From the NCBI GenBank assembly GCA_005405945.1, contig BJHW01000001.1:434001-498000 (forward strand): a stretch of DNA of 64,000 nucleotides, in the 5' to 3' direction. The notes under the pieces were generated by a model. That model searched no databases and was not told the origin of the DNA. It was given only the letters and a program-made list of their open reading frames with translations. The translations under genes were made by a program, and so were the position numbers. Source of the DNA: Streptomyces violaceusniger. Its GTDB lineage: Bacteria; Actinomycetota; Actinomycetes; Streptomycetales; Streptomycetaceae. The first letter of the stretch is position 1. Each line of letters begins with the position of its first letter. Of this stretch, positions 27,366 to 35,610 are shown piece by piece.

Positions 27366-27643
27366 GCCCGTGGTTGGCGAGGACCGTGGCCGGGAGCGGT
27401 GGAAGGCAGCGTGCCGGAAGGCTCCTTGGCCGGCCGGGGGCCGTGGAGGAGCGCTTGGCGGACGGCGTCCGCGCCTTCCCGGTGAGCCAGCGTTGGGTGG
27501 CGAGGGATTCCTCAATGGCTTCCGGGACCGGGGCGGAGCGGGATTTCAGGGCGACCACCACGGCCTCGCGGTCGGCCGGCAGCGGCGTTGTTGCGTCGGG
27601 CACGCCGAAGACCAGCACGGTGCGCAGGGAGGCAGGGCGTTCA

Positions 27644-28342
27644 TCAGTCGGACTCGACGGGGATGGGATGCCGTGCCAGTAGAGTTGCGCGCAGTGCGCG
27701 GGCGGCCGCACCGGCACCGTCGAGGACGGGCACCCCCAAGAGGTCGGACAGCTCGGGTCCGGCCGGGGCCAGCGAGTACTGCGCCATCAGCACGGCCTGC
27801 ACGGCGTCCGCCCCGGCCGCGTGGAGTGCGTCGGCCAACTGCTGCGCGGCTTGGCGGGGTGTGGGTGCCTTCGCCGCGGTTCCGCTGAGCGCGGCCGTGA
27901 CTCGGATTGGATTGTCCGGCCGTATCCGCGCCGACAGCTGATCCAGTTGAGCCAGAGCCGCCGGGACGGCCGGCGGGGTGGAAGCGGCGACGCCGAGATG
28001 TTCGTAGGGGCCGGCCAGCGCCGCCTGGAACATCGACTCGTCGGACTTCAGTACCGGCACGGTCCACAGCTTGCGCGCGACTTCGGCCACCTCTCCGTAG
28101 GAGGAGCAGGTGAGCAGCACGGCCTGGGACCCGCCTTCGACGGCGTGTTCGATCAAGCGGAGCATGCGGCGGCGCAGGCGCTCGTTGAGTCCTCCGGCGG
28201 TGTTCGCGTCGACCAGCAACCGGTCGTCCAGCAGGTTCCACAGCCGTGCCTCGGGGAATTCGCGAGCGAAAGCATTCTGCGCGATCCGGGCCGCCGCAGA
28301 AACCGCGTGGACCATGGCTATCAACGGCTGCTGCTTCTGCAC
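27644..28342 (-). CDS. Asp/Glu/hydantoin racemase-family protein with one catalytic cysteine
   Basis: A 232-residue protein, last gene of the operon that starts at 31329. GTG 28342 has AAAAGGGGA upstream. The first half carries LLTCSSYGEVAE with the first catalytic Cys. At the second site, where racemases have a Cys in a CTH-type motif, it reads VLMAQYSLAP with no Cys. A two-cysteine racemase mechanism is therefore unlikely; decarboxylase, isomerase or lyase members of the superfamily can work with one Cys. It follows the aldehyde dehydrogenase by 17 bases, so it belongs to the same carboxylate pathway. Confidence 0.8.
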   Translation of the reverse strand: MQKQQPLIAMVHAVSAAARIAQNAFAREFPEARLWNLLDDRLLVDANTAGGLNERLRRRMLRLIEHAVEGGSQAVLLTCSSYGEVAEVARKLWTVPVLKSDESMFQAALAGPYEHLGVAASTPPAVPAALAQLDQLSARIRPDNPIRVTAALSGTAAKAPTPRQAAQQLADALHAAGADAVQAVLMAQYSLAPAGPELSDLLGVPVLDGAGAAARALRATLLARHPIPVESD

Positions 28343-28359
28343 TGGTTTTCCCCTTTTCG

Positions 28360-29742
28360 TCAGTGACCGATCCAGTAGGTGCGTGTGTTGGTGAACTCGC
28401 GGATGCCCGCGTCCGCCAGTTCGCGGCCGTGGCCGCTGCGCTTGGTACCGCCGAAGGGCAGGCGCGGATCGGAGGCGACGACAGCGTTGACGAACGCGGC
28501 GCCGCTGGTGATGCGGCGGGCCACCTCGATGCCGCGGGCGGACCGAGCAGTCCATACGCTCAGCCCGAGACCGAAGCTGGTGGCGTTGGCGAGCCGGACG
28601 GCGTCGTCCTCGTCCGAGGCGACGGCGATGGCGGCCAGCGGGCCGAAGGTCTCCTCGTCGAAGGCGGCCATGCCCGGTTCGGTGTCGGCCAGGACGGTCG
28701 GCTGGTAGAAGAAGCCGTCGCCCGGGAGGGCCTTGCCTCCGGTCAGCAGCCGGGCGCCGGCGGCGACGGAATCCTCCACTTGCCGCTGAATCGCCTCGCG
28801 CAGGTCGTTCCGGGCCAGCGGGCCGACCTGGGTGCCGGGGTCGCGAGGGTCTCCCACCGTGAGTTCCTCGACCCCGGCGACGAATGCCTCGGTGAAGGCG
28901 TCGGCCACATCCTGGTGAACGATGAACCGCTTGGCGCACACGCAGCTCTGGCCGGAGTTGGTGAACCGCGCCTTGACCGCGGCCGCGGCCGCCTGCTCGA
29001 TGTCGGCGTCGGCGAGCACCACGAAGGCGTCGGAGCCGCCGAGTTCGAGGACCGACTTCTTCGCGGCACGTCCGGCGGCCGACCCCACGGCCGCGCCGGC
29101 CCGGTTGCTTCCCGTGAGGGTGACGGCGGCGATCCGGTCATCCTCGATGAGGCGTGCCGTGGTCCCGGGCACGTCCGCGTCGGCGATCAGCAGGGCGGTG
29201 ACCAGGTGTTCGGGAAGCCCGGCCCGCACGCACAAGTCCTGGAGGGCCAGTGCGCTGCCGGTGACGTTGGAGGCGTGCTTGAGGAGGATGCCATTGCCCG
29301 CCACCAGCGACGGCAGGGCGAAGCGCATGACCTGCCAGACGGGGAAGTTCCACGGCATGACCGCCAGAACGAGACCGGCGGGCTCGTAGGAGACCCAGGC
29401 CTCCGCACCGTCGACCGCGACGCGCACGTCGGCCAGAATGCCCGGACCGTTGGCGGCGTAGTAGTCGGCGGTCAGCGCCGACTTGTCGACCTCGCCGCGG
29501 GCTTCGGCCAGCGGCTTGCCCATCTCCTCGACGACGAGCCGGGTCAGATGGCCGGCATGGCTGCGCAGGGCCTGGCCGATGCGGGCGACGCGCGAAGCGC
29601 GTTCGGCGACCGGGATCAAGGCCCAGGCGCGGCTTGCGGCGTGGGCGCGCTGGACGGCGGTTTCGATGCGTTCGGCGTCCCATGCCTCATAGCTGGTGAT
29701 GGGCCGGCCGGTGGCGGGGTTGCTGGTCTGGATGGTGCTCAT
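28360..29742 (-). CDS. NAD(P)-dependent aldehyde dehydrogenase, succinate-semialdehyde dehydrogenase-like
   Basis: A 460-residue aldehyde dehydrogenase. Landmarks in order: [33 protein letters not shown] (cofactor loop), [11 protein letters not shown] (general-base Glu), [14 protein letters not shown] (nucleophile Cys), [11 protein letters not shown] and [14 protein letters not shown]. The nearest textbook relatives are succinate-semialdehyde dehydrogenases of the Sad/GabD kind, but the operon suggests a semialdehyde made from the imported carboxylate. Start and cupin stop overlap as ATGA, so expression is coupled. Confidence 0.92.
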   Translation of the reverse strand: MSTIQTSNPATGRPITSYEAWDAERIETAVQRAHAASRAWALIPVAERASRVARIGQALRSHAGHLTRLVVEEMGKPLAEARGEVDKSALTADYYAANGPGILADVRVAVDGAEAWVSYEPAGLVLAVMPWNFPVWQVMRFALPSLVAGNGILLKHASNVTGSALALQDLCVRAGLPEHLVTALLIADADVPGTTARLIEDDRIAAVTLTGSNRAGAAVGSAAGRAAKKSVLELGGSDAFVVLADADIEQAAAAAVKARFTNSGQSCVCAKRFIVHQDVADAFTEAFVAGVEELTVGDPRDPGTQVGPLARNDLREAIQRQVEDSVAAGARLLTGGKALPGDGFFYQPTVLADTEPGMAAFDEETFGPLAAIAVASDEDDAVRLANATSFGLGLSVWTARSARGIEVARRITSGAAFVNAVVASDPRLPFGGTKRSGHGRELADAGIREFTNTRTYWIGH

Positions 29743-30173
29743 GAGGTGGGCGCCCCTCCCTTGTCGTTGGCGGAGAGGTGCTCGAAGGTCTCGCCCGTGG
29801 CGGTCATGGTGCGGGTGACGTCACGGCCGCCGTAGACCCAGTAGATGCGCATGACGCCCTCGCCGCGGTTCAGGAAGCGGTGAGGGATGCCCGCGGGCAC
29901 CCATGTGGCGTCTCCTGCCTCGAGGTCGAAGAACTCACCGTCGATCTCGGCGGTGGCCTGGCCTTCGAGGATCAGGACGGACTCCTGGACGTTGTGGCTG
30001 TGCAGCGGCAGTCCGTTGCCGGGCTGGAAGACGGTCTGGCCGGTGGTGATGACGGTCTCCTCGGAGTTCCACTTGCCCACGTAGGGAATGGTCGCCACGC
30101 CGCCGCCGCGGTCGAAGCGCTCGACCTCGTCGGGGTGGATGAGCAGGTTCGGCTCTGCGGGCTTGGTGCACAT
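29739..30173 (-). CDS. Cupin-domain protein
   Basis: A 144-residue single-domain cupin. The first motif reads GLPLHSHNVQESVLILEG with the H-x-H-x4-E metal ligands, and the second has the late His in WVPAGIPHRFLNRG, so a metal site is complete. It may be an isomerase, decarboxylase or small dioxygenase of the pathway. It lies 70 bases after the Ldh-type gene and overlaps the aldehyde dehydrogenase by ATGA. Confidence 0.88.
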   Translation of the reverse strand: MCTKPAEPNLLIHPDEVERFDRGGGVATIPYVGKWNSEETVITTGQTVFQPGNGLPLHSHNVQESVLILEGQATAEIDGEFFDLEAGDATWVPAGIPHRFLNRGEGVMRIYWVYGGRDVTRTMTATGETFEHLSANDKGGAPTS

Positions 30174-30243
30174 GGGCTTTGCTCCGTTCGATCGCGTCAG
30201 GAGTGGTGGACAGGACGGCAGGAGAGGGGCACGGTCAGCGCGA

Positions 30244-31329
30244 TCATGCGGGAAACTCCTGCGGGGGTGTGGTCGATACGGTCCGGGGCCTCGGCAATGC
30301 GGCGCCCGTGGTCGTGGCGATACGGGCGAGAGAGGCCCAGGTGTCGTCGACGACGGTGATGCCTTCGGTGCGCAGCCGTTCGGCTGTGCGGATCTCCAGC
30401 TCGCCGGGGACCAAGATCTCGCTCGTGCCGGGCGCTGTCGGGGTGGACTTCGTCTCTGCGACGAGGGCCTCCATCCGCTGCTCGAACTCGGCCGGATCGG
30501 CCATGGCGCGGATGTCGATGCACATCAGCAGGTGTCCCGCGCCGCTGCGGCCGGTGGACCGGTAGGGGCCGACGACCTGGGAGCCGAAGCCGCTGCCGGT
30601 CAGCACGCCGGCCAGCACGTCGAACATGAAGGAGATGGCGTAGCCCTTGTGGCCGGCCATCGGCAGGATCAGGCCTTCGACGGCGCGGCGCGGGTCGGTG
30701 GTCGCCACGCCGTCGGCGTCCGCGGCCCAGCCCTCGGGTATGGAGGTGCCGCGCTCCTTGGCGGCATAGATTTTGCCGCGAGCCACGGCGGTGTTGGCGA
30801 TGTCCATCACCACGGTGCCGTATCGGCCGCTGGGGGCGGCGATCGACCAGGGATTGGTACCGATCCGCTTCTCCTTGCCGCCCCACGGGGCCATCGCCGG
30901 GCTGGCGTTGGTGGCCAGCAGGGCGACGCAGCCGAGTTCGGCGGCCTTGCGGGTGAAGTAGGCGGCGGTTCCGAAGTGGCCCGAGTTGCGGACGGCTACG
31001 GCGCTGATCCCATGCTCGCGGGCCCGCTCCACACCCTCGTGGACGGCATGGCTGGTGAGGACCTGACCCAAGCCGTCGCACCCGTCGATGACCACCACAG
31101 CGCCGGTGTCGCTGACCACTTCCGGGGAGGCGGCGGCCGCCGTGGCGCCACTGCTGATCCGGTCGAGATACCAGGGCAGGCGCAGCATCCCATGGGACGG
31201 GTGGCCCCACAGCTCGGCCGTCACCAGTGTGTCGGCGAGCAGCCGGGCATCGGCCGCGGGCACTCCGTGAAACTCGGTGGCGGCGGTAGCAAACCGGAGC
31301 AAGTCCGCTGCTGAGACGGTACGCGGCAT
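30244..31329 (-). CDS. Ldh_2-family (malate / L-lactate / ureidoglycolate type) NAD(P)-dependent dehydrogenase
   Basis: A 361-residue enzyme, first gene of the operon. It belongs to the non-Rossmann malate/L-sulfolactate/ureidoglycolate dehydrogenase family: WGHPSHGMLRLPWYLDRI with the catalytic His, VRNSGHFGTAAYFTRKA, GTNPWSIAAPSGRYG and PMAGHKGYAISFMFDVLAGV are conserved blocks. It should oxidise a 2-hydroxyacid to the 2-oxoacid in the cytoplasm. A promoter region with two TGTATNCA boxes lies 25-44 bases before its ATG. The C-terminal ~20 residues are Pro/Thr-rich and unlike the family. Confidence 0.9.
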   Translation of the reverse strand: MPRTVSAADLLRFATAATEFHGVPAADARLLADTLVTAELWGHPSHGMLRLPWYLDRISSGATAAAASPEVVSDTGAVVVIDGCDGLGQVLTSHAVHEGVERAREHGISAVAVRNSGHFGTAAYFTRKAAELGCVALLATNASPAMAPWGGKEKRIGTNPWSIAAPSGRYGTVVMDIANTAVARGKIYAAKERGTSIPEGWAADADGVATTDPRRAVEGLILPMAGHKGYAISFMFDVLAGVLTGSGFGSQVVGPYRSTGRSGAGHLLMCIDIRAMADPAEFEQRMEALVAETKSTPTAPGTSEILVPGELEIRTAERLRTEGITVVDDTWASLARIATTTGAALPRPRTVSTTPPQEFPA

Positions 31330-31353
31330 CTGACAGCCTCACTTCGCGTGGCA

Positions 31354-31373
31354 TGTATTCACTACTGTATACA
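31354..31373. promoter_or_regulatory. Paired TGTATNCA boxes upstream of the Ldh operon
   Basis: TGTATTCA (31354-31361) and the perfect TGTATACA (31366-31373) start exactly 12 bases apart, in front of the Ldh-type gene. The perfect core recurs at 25874 and 32204. Confidence 0.7.
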
Positions 31374-31444
31374 TCACAGCTAGCGAAACACAGCACCCCT
31401 GCGGGTACTGTCAGCTTTTCGCGCGGCTGGGTGCCGAGGGCGGC

Positions 31445-32170
31445 CTAGCCAAGCGCGTCGAGGTGCACCTCGGCTCCGAACTCGGCGTACTGGCCGGTCA
31501 GGCTGTCGATCAGCGCCTGCAGCGTCTGCGCGAGGTGGTGGCGGCACGCGGCCGACGCCGCGGGTCCGTCCCCGTTGACGATCGCCTCGACCATGGCTCG
31601 GTGCTCGTCCAGCGAGATCAGCATCCGCTGTGGCCCGCTGTGCGACAGGTGCCGCAGGCGCACGGTCTGACTGCGCAGGTCACGGATGGTGCGGGCCAGG
31701 TAGGCGTTGCGGCAGGCAGCGATGAGTTCCTGATCGAAGATCTCGGTCAGGGCATAGAAGTCCTGGAAGGACTGGGCCTGTTGCGCCTCATCCCTGGCAC
31801 GGAAGGACCGTTCGAAGCCGTCCAGCCGCGTCAACAGCCGGACAAAAGGCTCTCGTACGGACTCGCGGGCCTGCCCCAGGGCTGCCACCTGCGAAGCCGC
31901 TTCCGGCTCGAGCAGCATGCGGAACTCGAACAGGGAATGGACACCGCCGAGAGAGATAGCCGCCACGCGGGCCACCTCGCCCGGCACAAAGTCGACGAGA
32001 CCCTCGCGAGCCAGACTCCGGATGGCCTCCCGCACCGGAGTGCGCGAGGCACCCAGCTCCTCCCCCAGCTGGATCTCACTCAGCTTGGCTCCCGGCCTGA
32101 GCCGCAGAGACTCGATGTCCTGCTTGAGCCGCTCGTAGACAGCTTCGCTCTTGCCAGTTGCCCGAGCCAT
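31445..32170 (-). CDS. GntR-family regulator, FadR/FCD subfamily (regulator 2)
   Basis: A 241-residue regulator. The winged helix has EIQLGEELGASRTPVREAIR and SLAREGLVDFVPGEVARVAA. The FCD domain shows FQDFYALTEIFDQELIAACR, RMLISLDEHRAMVEAI and ACRHHLAQTL, with the carboxylate/metal-binding Asp and His residues. ATG 32170 (MARATGKSEAVYERLKQDI) is chosen because upstream residues are not GntR-like and the TGTATACA box lies 34 bases upstream. That box, also before the Ldh operon and CitMHS, is its likely operator. Its gene follows the Ldh promoter region tail-on, so it is separately transcribed. Confidence 0.88.
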   Translation of the reverse strand: MARATGKSEAVYERLKQDIESLRLRPGAKLSEIQLGEELGASRTPVREAIRSLAREGLVDFVPGEVARVAAISLGGVHSLFEFRMLLEPEAASQVAALGQARESVREPFVRLLTRLDGFERSFRARDEAQQAQSFQDFYALTEIFDQELIAACRNAYLARTIRDLRSQTVRLRHLSHSGPQRMLISLDEHRAMVEAIVNGDGPAASAACRHHLAQTLQALIDSLTGQYAEFGAEVHLDALG

Positions 32171-32203
32171 TTCGCTCCTCGTCGCCAGGGCCGTACCTCG
32201 TGC

Positions 32204-32211
32204 TGTATACA
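32204..32211. promoter_or_regulatory. TGTATACA box upstream of GntR regulator 2
   Basis: TGTATACA at 32204-32211, in the sequence GTGCTGTATACAGCCTAT, 34 bases before the regulator start. The flanking GCTGTATACAGC is a perfect 12-base palindrome, the best copy of the three. Confidence 0.7.
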
Positions 32212-32344
32212 GCCTATCGTCGGGGACCAGGCATCTGCAGACGCCGAACGGACAGGCCAATCCCCGCCCGGACACCGGCCACGTCCCCACCGTGTGCGGG
32301 CCCAGGCAGGGCTCGGCCCGCACACGGTGCTCTCGGCTCACCGC

Positions 32345-32745
32345 TCAGGTGACGGAGAAGTCCTGGAAGCCGGCGATCCCACGGGTGCCGGTCCAGTCGT
32401 TGGCGGCCGTCATGAACACCCCGATGTCCTGGGTGTCGGCAACGCCACCCGGGGTGGGCGTGGCGACAGAGGAGAGGCCGAAGGCGGCGACCCGGTGGAT
32501 CGTGCCGAACTCGTTGGTGCCACCCCATAGATCGGCGCCTCCGCCCTCGATGACGAGTCCGTCCCCGGCTGGCCGAAGACGGCGTCGTTGAAGGAGGTGG
32601 TCCGGTAAGGCGGATCCGCCGACAGGCCGACATCCGTCGCCGTACCGAATCCATTGCGGTTGGTGAACGACGCGGTGACCGTGACCGGGCGGCCCTCGGC
32701 CAGCGCTCCCCGGTCGGCGGACGCGGTCAGCGCCACCTGGTGGGG
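32345..32745 (-). pseudogene. Secreted glycosidase remnant with NEW3-type domain, frameshifted
   Basis: One frame gives VALTASADRGALAEGRPVTV followed by TASFTNRNGFGTATDVGLSA, like the NPCBM-associated NEW3 domain of secreted alpha-galactosidases. The next frame ends VIEGGGADLWGGTNEFGTIH ... WTGTRGIAGFQDFSVT. Start and catalytic parts are missing. It marks the boundary of the polysaccharide island. Confidence 0.5.
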
Positions 32746-32747
32746 GA

Positions 32748-33043
32748 GCGCGCTGCGTGAGGTCGTGGACCGCGCATTCGCCGATCTCGGCCGGATCGAC
32801 GTCGTCGTCTCCAATGCCGGCTACGGGCTCTTCGGGGCCAACATCGTCACCGCCGCCCGAAACCGGCTCCGGCCAACTCGCCGCCAAGCTCCACGGCCCC
32901 TCCCCCGGCGTGCGGCTCGACGTCACGAGCGAATCCGACTGGGCCGACGCGATCAACCAGACCGAGGCCACTCACCGCACTCTCCTCCGGGCGGACGGCA
33001 TCACGATCACGGTGGTCACAGCCGCGCTCACGGTGGCTTTGTG
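32748..33043 (+). pseudogene. Shuffled SDR dehydrogenase fragments
   Basis: LREVVDRAFADLGRIDVVVS continuing NAGYGLFGA is the middle of a classical SDR. It is followed, in another frame, by QLAAKLHGPSPGVRLDVTSE, which normally lies before that segment. The order is inverted relative to a real SDR, so at least two relics are joined. Confidence 0.5.
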
Positions 33044-33205
33044 AGTCCCGGTCTTCGTTTCCCTGGGCGTACGCCTGGATCGGCGGCCGAGCGCTCGGAC
33101 ATCCACCTCAAGGCAGCCCTGTCGGTGGCCTTTGCCGTGGGACCGGCCGGAGGTGCCGGTGTGGGCGCCGGCTGGGGCAATCCGTGCGGGTATCGCACAG
33201 GCCCG

Positions 33206-34219
33206 TCAGGCGCTGGCGCGGGTGACCAGGTGGGCGGGCAGGATCAGCGGGGTGGGGTCCTGTCCGCTGATGAGTGCGACGAGCATGCGCGCCATCTCCC
33301 GGCCGAGAGCCGCTATGGGCTGATGGACGGTGGTGAGGGGCGGATCGGCGATCTGGGCGACGGCCAGGTCGTCGAAGCCGACCACTGCGACGTCGGCGGG
33401 GATCAGTCGGCCGGCCTCGCGCAGCGCACGCAGCGCTCCCGCGCCCATGTTGTCGTTGGCGGCGAACACCCCGTCCACGTCGGGGTGGTTCGCCAGCAGT
33501 GCGGCCATGGCGGCGGCTCCGCTGGGCTCGGTGAAGTCCCCCTCCTGCGGCGGGAACGGACCGAGGTCGGCCGCCAGCATGGCGTCCCGGTAGCCGCGGT
33601 ACCGGGCGCGTCCCACCTCGGTGTCCAGACGCCCGCAGATCGCGGCTACGCGAGTCCGGCCGCGCGAGATCAGGTACTCGGTCGCCTCGCGCGCTCCACC
33701 GACGTTGTCGACGTCCACGTACCACCGGGGAGTTGTACCGACCGGGCGTCCGCCGAACACGACGGGCATCTCCGCCTCCTGGACCATACGCGCCAGCGGA
33801 TCGTCCTCGCGCAGCGCCATCAGCATGGCGCCGTCGGCGCCCTTGGACCGAAGGAGCTCCCCCACCCGCTTGCGGCTCCGGTCGGAAGCGGCCAGGCACA
33901 GCATCAGATGCAGGTCGGCCTCCTCCAGAGCGGCCGACGCTCCCACGATCACCTGGGCGAAGAACGGATCCGCGAAGATCGACGGGTCTTCTCCCGAGAC
34001 GACCAGGGCGGCCGCTCCGGTCTGACGGGTGGCCAGAGCGCGGGCGGTCGGATTGGGTACGTAACCGAGTCGCCGGACGGCCCGCTCGACCGCCTCGCGT
34101 TTGGCTCGGCTGACGTGCGGTGCGTTGTTGATCGCGCGGGAGGCCACGGAGCGGGAGACGCCGGCGAGTTCGGTGACCTCGTCGAGCGTCGGCTGCCGAC
34201 GCGGCGCGTCTTCCACCAT
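33206..34219 (-). CDS. LacI-family regulator of the CebR kind
   Basis: A 337-residue repressor from ATG 34219 (MVEDAPRRQ; GAAGGG upstream). The helix-turn-helix reads TLDEVTELAGVSRSVASRAI with the hinge YVPNPTARALATRQTGA. The sugar-binding domain contains VFAANDNMGAGALRALREAG and AVVGFDDLAVAQIADPPLTT. It is divergent from the GH6 cellulase gene, and three copies of the CebR-type box TGGGAGCGCTYCCA lie between. The inference is strong that it represses the cellulase until cello-oligosaccharides bind. Note that cebE/F/G transporter genes are not adjacent. Confidence 0.88.
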   Translation of the reverse strand: MVEDAPRRQPTLDEVTELAGVSRSVASRAINNAPHVSRAKREAVERAVRRLGYVPNPTARALATRQTGAAALVVSGEDPSIFADPFFAQVIVGASAALEEADLHLMLCLAASDRSRKRVGELLRSKGADGAMLMALREDDPLARMVQEAEMPVVFGGRPVGTTPRWYVDVDNVGGAREATEYLISRGRTRVAAICGRLDTEVGRARYRGYRDAMLAADLGPFPPQEGDFTEPSGAAAMAALLANHPDVDGVFAANDNMGAGALRALREAGRLIPADVAVVGFDDLAVAQIADPPLTTVHQPIAALGREMARMLVALISGQDPTPLILPAHLVTRASA

Positions 34220-34335
34220 GAGCCATGAGCCCTTCCCTCTCGATCGGACGGGATGCGTCTCCCTCCGGCTCATGCCGCTGCCACCCGCCCGGTGGCGACG
34301 GAGGACGAGTACGGATCCCTCAGGGACCGAAAGTT

Positions 34336-34349
34336 TGGGAGCGCTTCCA
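34336..34349. promoter_or_regulatory. CebR-type box 1
   Basis: TGGGAGCGCTTCCA, one base from the perfect palindrome TGGGAGCGCTCCCA. It is nearest to the regulator gene (start 34219) and probably gives autoregulation. Confidence 0.8.
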
Positions 34350-34468
34350 ATTGAGGGACTGTAGAGCCTTGTCCTCGCCCTGTGAAGGGCGAGTTGCACG
34401 TCGACCCTTGACAGCTTGACCAGCCAGCAACACGATACCGACCACACCCCAAGTGCTCTCAGCACCTC

Positions 34469-34482
34469 TGGGAGCGCTTCCA
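34469..34482. promoter_or_regulatory. CebR-type box 2
   Basis: TGGGAGCGCTTCCA, directly followed after one base by box 3. The pair lies ~150 bases upstream of the cellulase start. Confidence 0.85.
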
Positions 34483-34483
34483 T

Positions 34484-34497
34484 TGGGAGCGCTCCCA
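34484..34497. promoter_or_regulatory. CebR-type box 3 (perfect)
   Basis: TGGGAGCGCTCCCA, the exact 14-bp palindrome known as the CebR operator in Streptomyces, starting 15 bases after box 2. Confidence 0.9.
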
Positions 34498-34644
34498 ATC
34501 CTCGCTGCCGACCTTCGGCCCTGTCGTCCCTGCCGGAGAGTCGTCGGCACAAGGGGGCGTTGTACCACCGCACTTCCTCAGCGCGCCGCTCGCTCGCGAT
34601 CGAGAGCGTGCGACACATCCCTGTCAGGAAACCGAGGTACAGTC

Positions 34645-35610
34645 ATGCGCCACAGACTCCGCGGCCTGATGGCAGCGCTCTTCGCTCTGCCGCTGGCGCT
34701 CGCCATCGCACCGTCCGCCCACGCGGCCGACCCGACCACCATGACCAACGGGTTCTATGTGGACCCCGACTCCAGCGCGAAGAGGTGGGTCGCCGCCAAC
34801 CCCGGCGACGGCCGGGCGTCCGCGATCAACGCCTCCATCGCCAATACCCCGATGGCCCGCTGGTTCGGCTCCTGGAGCGGCACCATCGGCACCGCCACCG
34901 GCGCGTACGTGGGCGCCGCGGACCAGGGGGACAAACTGCCCATCCTCGTCGCCTACAACGTATACAACCGCGACTACTGCGGCGGGCACTCCGCGGGCGG
35001 GGCCGCTTCGCCGTCCGCCTACGCGACCTGGATCGCCCAGTTCGCCGGCGGGATCGCCAACCGCCCGGCTGTCGTCATCCTCGAACCGGACTCTCTCGGG
35101 GACTACGGCTGCATGACCCAGGCTCAGATCGACGAACGCGAGGGCATGCTCACCGGCGCCCTCGCCCAGTTCAGCCGCCAGGCCCCCAACACCTGGGTCT
35201 ACCTCGACGCCGGCAACCCGGGCTGGGCGGACCCGGCGACCATGGCCCGGCGTCTCCACGAAGCCGGCCTCCGACAGGCCCACGGCTTCTCCCTCAACGT
35301 ATCCAACTACTTCACCACGACCGAGAACACCGCCTACGGCAACGCCGTCAACAGTGAACTCAACGCCCGCTACGGCTACACCAAGCCGTTCGTCGTGGAC
35401 ACCAGCCGCAACGGCAACGGCTCCAACGGCCAGTGGTGCAACCCCTCAGGCCGCCGTATCGGCACGCCCACCCAGCTGGGCGGAGGCGCCGAGATGCTCT
35501 TGTGGATCAAGACCCCGGGCGAGTCCGACGGCAACTGTGGCGTCGGAGCCGGCTCCTCGGCCGGACAGTTCCTCCCCGAGGCCGCCTACAAGATGGTCTA
35601 CGGCTACTGA
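34645..35610 (+). CDS. Secreted GH6 endoglucanase, catalytic domain only
   Basis: A 321-residue protein. Residues 1-27 form a Sec signal peptide ending SAHA-A. The GH6 domain fills the rest: YNVYNRDYC (Asp110, pKa-modulating position), VVILEPDSLGDYGC (Asp149, likely catalytic acid), VYLDAGNPGWAD, FSLNVSNYFTT, and WIKTPGESDGNC with the late Asp. It should cleave beta-1,4-glucan with inversion outside the cell. No carbohydrate-binding module is attached, unlike many Streptomyces GH6 enzymes. The start is ATG 34645 with GAGGT upstream. Paired CebR boxes control it. Confidence 0.93.
   Translation: MRHRLRGLMAALFALPLALAIAPSAHAADPTTMTNGFYVDPDSSAKRWVAANPGDGRASAINASIANTPMARWFGSWSGTIGTATGAYVGAADQGDKLPILVAYNVYNRDYCGGHSAGGAASPSAYATWIAQFAGGIANRPAVVILEPDSLGDYGCMTQAQIDEREGMLTGALAQFSRQAPNTWVYLDAGNPGWADPATMARRLHEAGLRQAHGFSLNVSNYFTTTENTAYGNAVNSELNARYGYTKPFVVDTSRNGNGSNGQWCNPSGRRIGTPTQLGGGAEMLLWIKTPGESDGNCGVGAGSSAGQFLPEAAYKMVYGY

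Noticed and set aside
27366..27643. Possible small gene after the racemase-family gene (frame with TVLVFGVPDATTPLPADREA)
   Set aside because: One frame reads protein-like, but there is no start with ribosome site, and the frame with an ATG gives Cys/Pro-rich nonsense. It may be a relic.
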